Source of the DNA: Brevibacillus massiliensis | Lineage (GTDB): Bacteria; Bacillota; Bacilli; Brevibacillales; Brevibacillaceae | Assembly: GCF_000311785.1 (NCBI RefSeq) | Contig: NZ_HE978547.1 | Coordinates: forward strand, 1 to 64,000 | Direction: 5' to 3' | Length of the DNA: 64,000 bases | In this document: piece after piece, positions 62,303 through 64,000 of the stretch | How the letters are laid out: every line of letters starts with the position of its first letter | Numbering within the stretch: the first letter of the stretch is position 1 | Notes under the pieces: generated by a model | Told to the model about the DNA's origin: nothing | The model's input: only the letters and a program-made list of their open reading frames with translations | Databases searched by the model: none | Position numbers and translations under genes: made by a program

Positions 62303-62331
62303 TACTATGTGCGGTATTTGTAAATTATTTA
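62303..62331 (-). promoter_or_regulatory. Candidate sigma-G promoter of spoVT
   Basis: Minus strand -35-like TAAATA (62331-62326), 16-base spacer, -10-like CATAGTA (62309-62303). Sigma-G sites read about TGAATA and CATACTA, and spoVT of B. subtilis is transcribed by sigma-G. Confidence 0.55.
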
Positions 62332-62397
62332 CACCTCTACACTATCCCCGGGTGGTGAGTGCTTTTAGTATTCACTGCCTAAAGAAGAATATGCGAC

Positions 62398-62425
62398 CAA
62401 AAAAACAGGGAGTCATATTGACTCC
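62398..62425 (-). terminator. Terminator after the PpiC lipoprotein gene
   Basis: GGGAGTCA and TGACTCCC pair around a three-base loop; TGTTTTTTT follows on the minus strand. Confidence 0.92.
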
Positions 62426-62429
62426 CCGC

Positions 62430-63491
62430 CTATGATTTTGCCTGTTGGGTAATTTCCGGCACATGCCATGCCGTTACCAGCTTGTCCAAATCTTCCTTGA
62501 CAAATTTCTCGTACTGCTCGGGCAGCGCCTTTTTGCGCAGTTCTTCTTTAGCCTGGTCAAAGGTCTTTTCCGCCCGGCTTTCTACGCGGATGATATGGTA
62601 ACCGTAACTCGTTTTTACCGGAGGACCAATTTCGCCGATCTTCTGGGTAAGGGCAGCTTCCTTGAATTCCGGAACCCACTGGTTTACATAAGCATCCTTA
62701 TACAAGCCCCCGTTGTCCTTGCTCCCGGGGTCCTCCGAATGCTCCTTGGCCAGTGTGGCAAAATCCTCGCCCTTTTTCAGCTTCTCTTCCAGGTCGTTGG
62801 CGATTTTCAGGGCTTCTTCCGGTTTCCGGTTTTCCGTCAAAATCAGAATGTGCCGAACGCTTGCGATTGTAAATGCGTTTTTGTCGGCCTTCAGCTCTTT
62901 ATCGTATTCCGCCTTCAGTGCTTCATCGGTCAAATTCTTGTCCAAAACCTCGACAGAATCGTTAATCGCGGCCATCATGCCAACTACTTCATCCTTCGTA
63001 ATCCCCTGCTGCTCCATCAGCTTGGTAAATTTAGCCTCGTCACCGCCGAGCAGTGACAGATACTGGGTTTTAATCTGCTCGAAGGTCTTCTCTCCAAGCT
63101 CCTTGGATGCAGCTTTGGTCTTGTCATCAGCCCGTTCGGCAAGAATTTTGGTTGCCATGTACTGATGCAAATAATTCTCCAAGGATGCTTTATCTGCTGC
63201 CTCGATCATCATGCCTTCCTGCGGATTCATGAAATTGAGTGTCCGCAGAAAAGCAGCAAATTCTTTTCCAGTCAACTTGCCGCCCTTATACTCCGCCAAT
63301 GTGGCGTTCGGATCCTCCTTGTACGGAAAGGTCAAGGCCGGAAATTGGGCTAGAGGGTCATCGGCGGACGGCTGCTTGGCAGCCTGGTCCTGCTCGCCTT
63401 TCCCGCATCCGGAGACAAGGGACACAGCGAGCGCCGCCACTGAAATCAACAAGGCGAATCGTTTGTTAAAAAACTTAGTCGCTTTTTTCAT
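62430..63491 (-). CDS. PpiC/SurA-type peptidyl-prolyl isomerase lipoprotein (PrsA-like)
   Basis: 353 residues, exported foldase. Lipobox LVSGC with Cys29; an N-terminal SurA-like helix domain; a parvulin domain from about 205 with VRHILILTEN, EDFATLAKEHSEDPGSKDNGG and GEIGPPVKTSYGYHIIRV. Related to PrsA. It stands between mfd and spoVT, where B. subtilis has none, and may take the place of the yacD copy missing beside cysK. Confidence 0.92.
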   Translation of the reverse strand: MKKATKFFNKRFALLISVAALAVSLVSGCGKGEQDQAAKQPSADDPLAQFPALTFPYKEDPNATLAEYKGGKLTGKEFAAFLRTLNFMNPQEGMMIEAADKASLENYLHQYMATKILAERADDKTKAASKELGEKTFEQIKTQYLSLLGGDEAKFTKLMEQQGITKDEVVGMMAAINDSVEVLDKNLTDEALKAEYDKELKADKNAFTIASVRHILILTENRKPEEALKIANDLEEKLKKGEDFATLAKEHSEDPGSKDNGGLYKDAYVNQWVPEFKEAALTQKIGEIGPPVKTSYGYHIIRVESRAEKTFDQAKEELRKKALPEQYEKFVKEDLDKLVTAWHVPEITQQAKS

Positions 63492-63515
63492 GTAAAGACG
63501 ACTCTCCCTTCTTCG

Positions 63516-64000
63516 TTATGGACGAACCTCCAGCTCATCGGCTATCACCTCGCCCTTACTGGTGTCTTTGCGAACCAAATGGAATTGGCTCAGCAATTTC
63601 TCAACCATCTGTACGCCTTCTTCGATTCGTAACCCTTTTACTTTAACAGTTATAATGATTTGCTGTCCACCCGAGAGTCCGACTCGCCGATCCCAGCTGC
63701 CGGTCAAGGCGAACAGCGCACCGCCGTCAATGTTGTTGTTTTGGTCCGGATGCAAGTATAACTTAATCACATCAGGATCTTTTTGACTAATTTCAACAAT
63801 TCGGTGACGGATGGCGTAGACACGCAAACGTGAGATGGTCAGCAGGTTTTCCACCGGATTGGGGATATCGCCAAACCGGTCGAGCAGCTCCGCCGCCAAG
63901 TCATCCACTTCTTCGAGCGATGAAACCGCGACAAATTTTTTGTACATTTCGATCTTCTGGCGGCTGTCCGTAATGTACAAAGAAGGAATATAGGCGTCGA
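63516..64000 (-). CDS. mfd: Transcription-repair coupling factor Mfd, C-terminal part
   Basis: Only the last about 160 residues are in the window; the frame runs open through the right edge with DAYIPSLYITDSRQ. This is the D7 region of Mfd (KIEMYKKFVAV, LLDRFGDIPNPVENLL, VYAIRHRIVEIS). Mfd removes stalled polymerase and calls in UvrA. Confidence 0.93.
   Translation of the reverse strand, partial: DAYIPSLYITDSRQKIEMYKKFVAVSSLEEVDDLAAELLDRFGDIPNPVENLLTISRLRVYAIRHRIVEISQKDPDVIKLYLHPDQNNNIDGGALFALTGSWDRRVGLSGGQQIIITVKVKGLRIEEGVQMVEKLLSQFHLVRKDTSKGEVIADELEVRP

Overview
The window comes from an endospore-forming member of the Bacillota (class Bacilli). The evidence is the sporulation set spoIIE, spoVT, yabP, yabQ, yabS and yabT, Shine-Dalgarno sites close to AGGAGG, and a gene order that follows the Bacillus subtilis mfd-spoVT-mazG-divIC-spoIIE-tilS-hpt-ftsH-coaX-hslO-cysK-pab-fol-dus-lysS block. 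Base composition is near 50 percent GC by eye. Two Tad-type pilus loci, a panD next to a YheC/YheD-like gene and the composition fit a Brevibacillus- or Paenibacillus-like lineage, but the genus is inference. Most genes are on the minus strand, so the conserved block is transcribed from right to left.

Right to left: the mfd end, a PpiC lipoprotein, spoVT, a SpoVB-like flippase, mazG, rqcP, yabP, yabQ, divIC and yabR (64000-56372); spoIIE with a hallmark 21-bp-spaced promoter, a VWA protein, a YabT-type kinase, a split ThrE-type transporter, tilS, hpt and ftsH (56160-46629). An accessory patch follows (46580-41127): a Cof-type phosphatase, a PCYCGC lipoprotein, a decayed IS605-type TnpB unit, and a znuC-znuB-zur operon with a recognisable Zur box. 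coaX follows.

Between coaX and hslO, which are adjacent in B. subtilis, lie about 29 kb of extra genes. They include a complete Tad pilus locus (38923-31822: CpaB, CpaE, CpaF, TadB, TadC, Flp, prepilin peptidase, two TadE/TadG-like pseudopilins). Two small unknown genes come next, then a second, strongly diverged Tad-like locus (30401-21583). That second locus keeps the motor ATPase and two TadB/TadC-like platform proteins, but its two ParA-like proteins have lost the P-loop lysine, it has no prepilin peptidase, and its structural end is a chain of seven short single-pass proteins without a prepilin cleavage motif. A sigma-70 paralog gene sits directly downstream. An IS605-type element (tnpA frameshifted, tnpB start codon apparently lost), an FUSC protein whose stop codon lies in the IS end, a tandem two-domain PBP4-type enzyme, an ATP-grasp YheC/D-like gene, panD, a threonine-synthase-like gene and an FMN reductase complete the insertion.

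The left part (10998-208) is the conserved folate/p-aminobenzoate operon with hslO, cysK, pabB-pabA-pabC-folP-folB-folK-yazB-dusB, then greA and lysS. A perfect sigma-A promoter at the left edge points out of the window, probably into an rRNA operon.

The best candidate for something new is the second Tad-like locus with its co-located unknown genes. A 16-base motif occurs exactly 52 bases before the start codons of both the canonical Tad operon and the duplicated-repeat unknown gene between the two loci.
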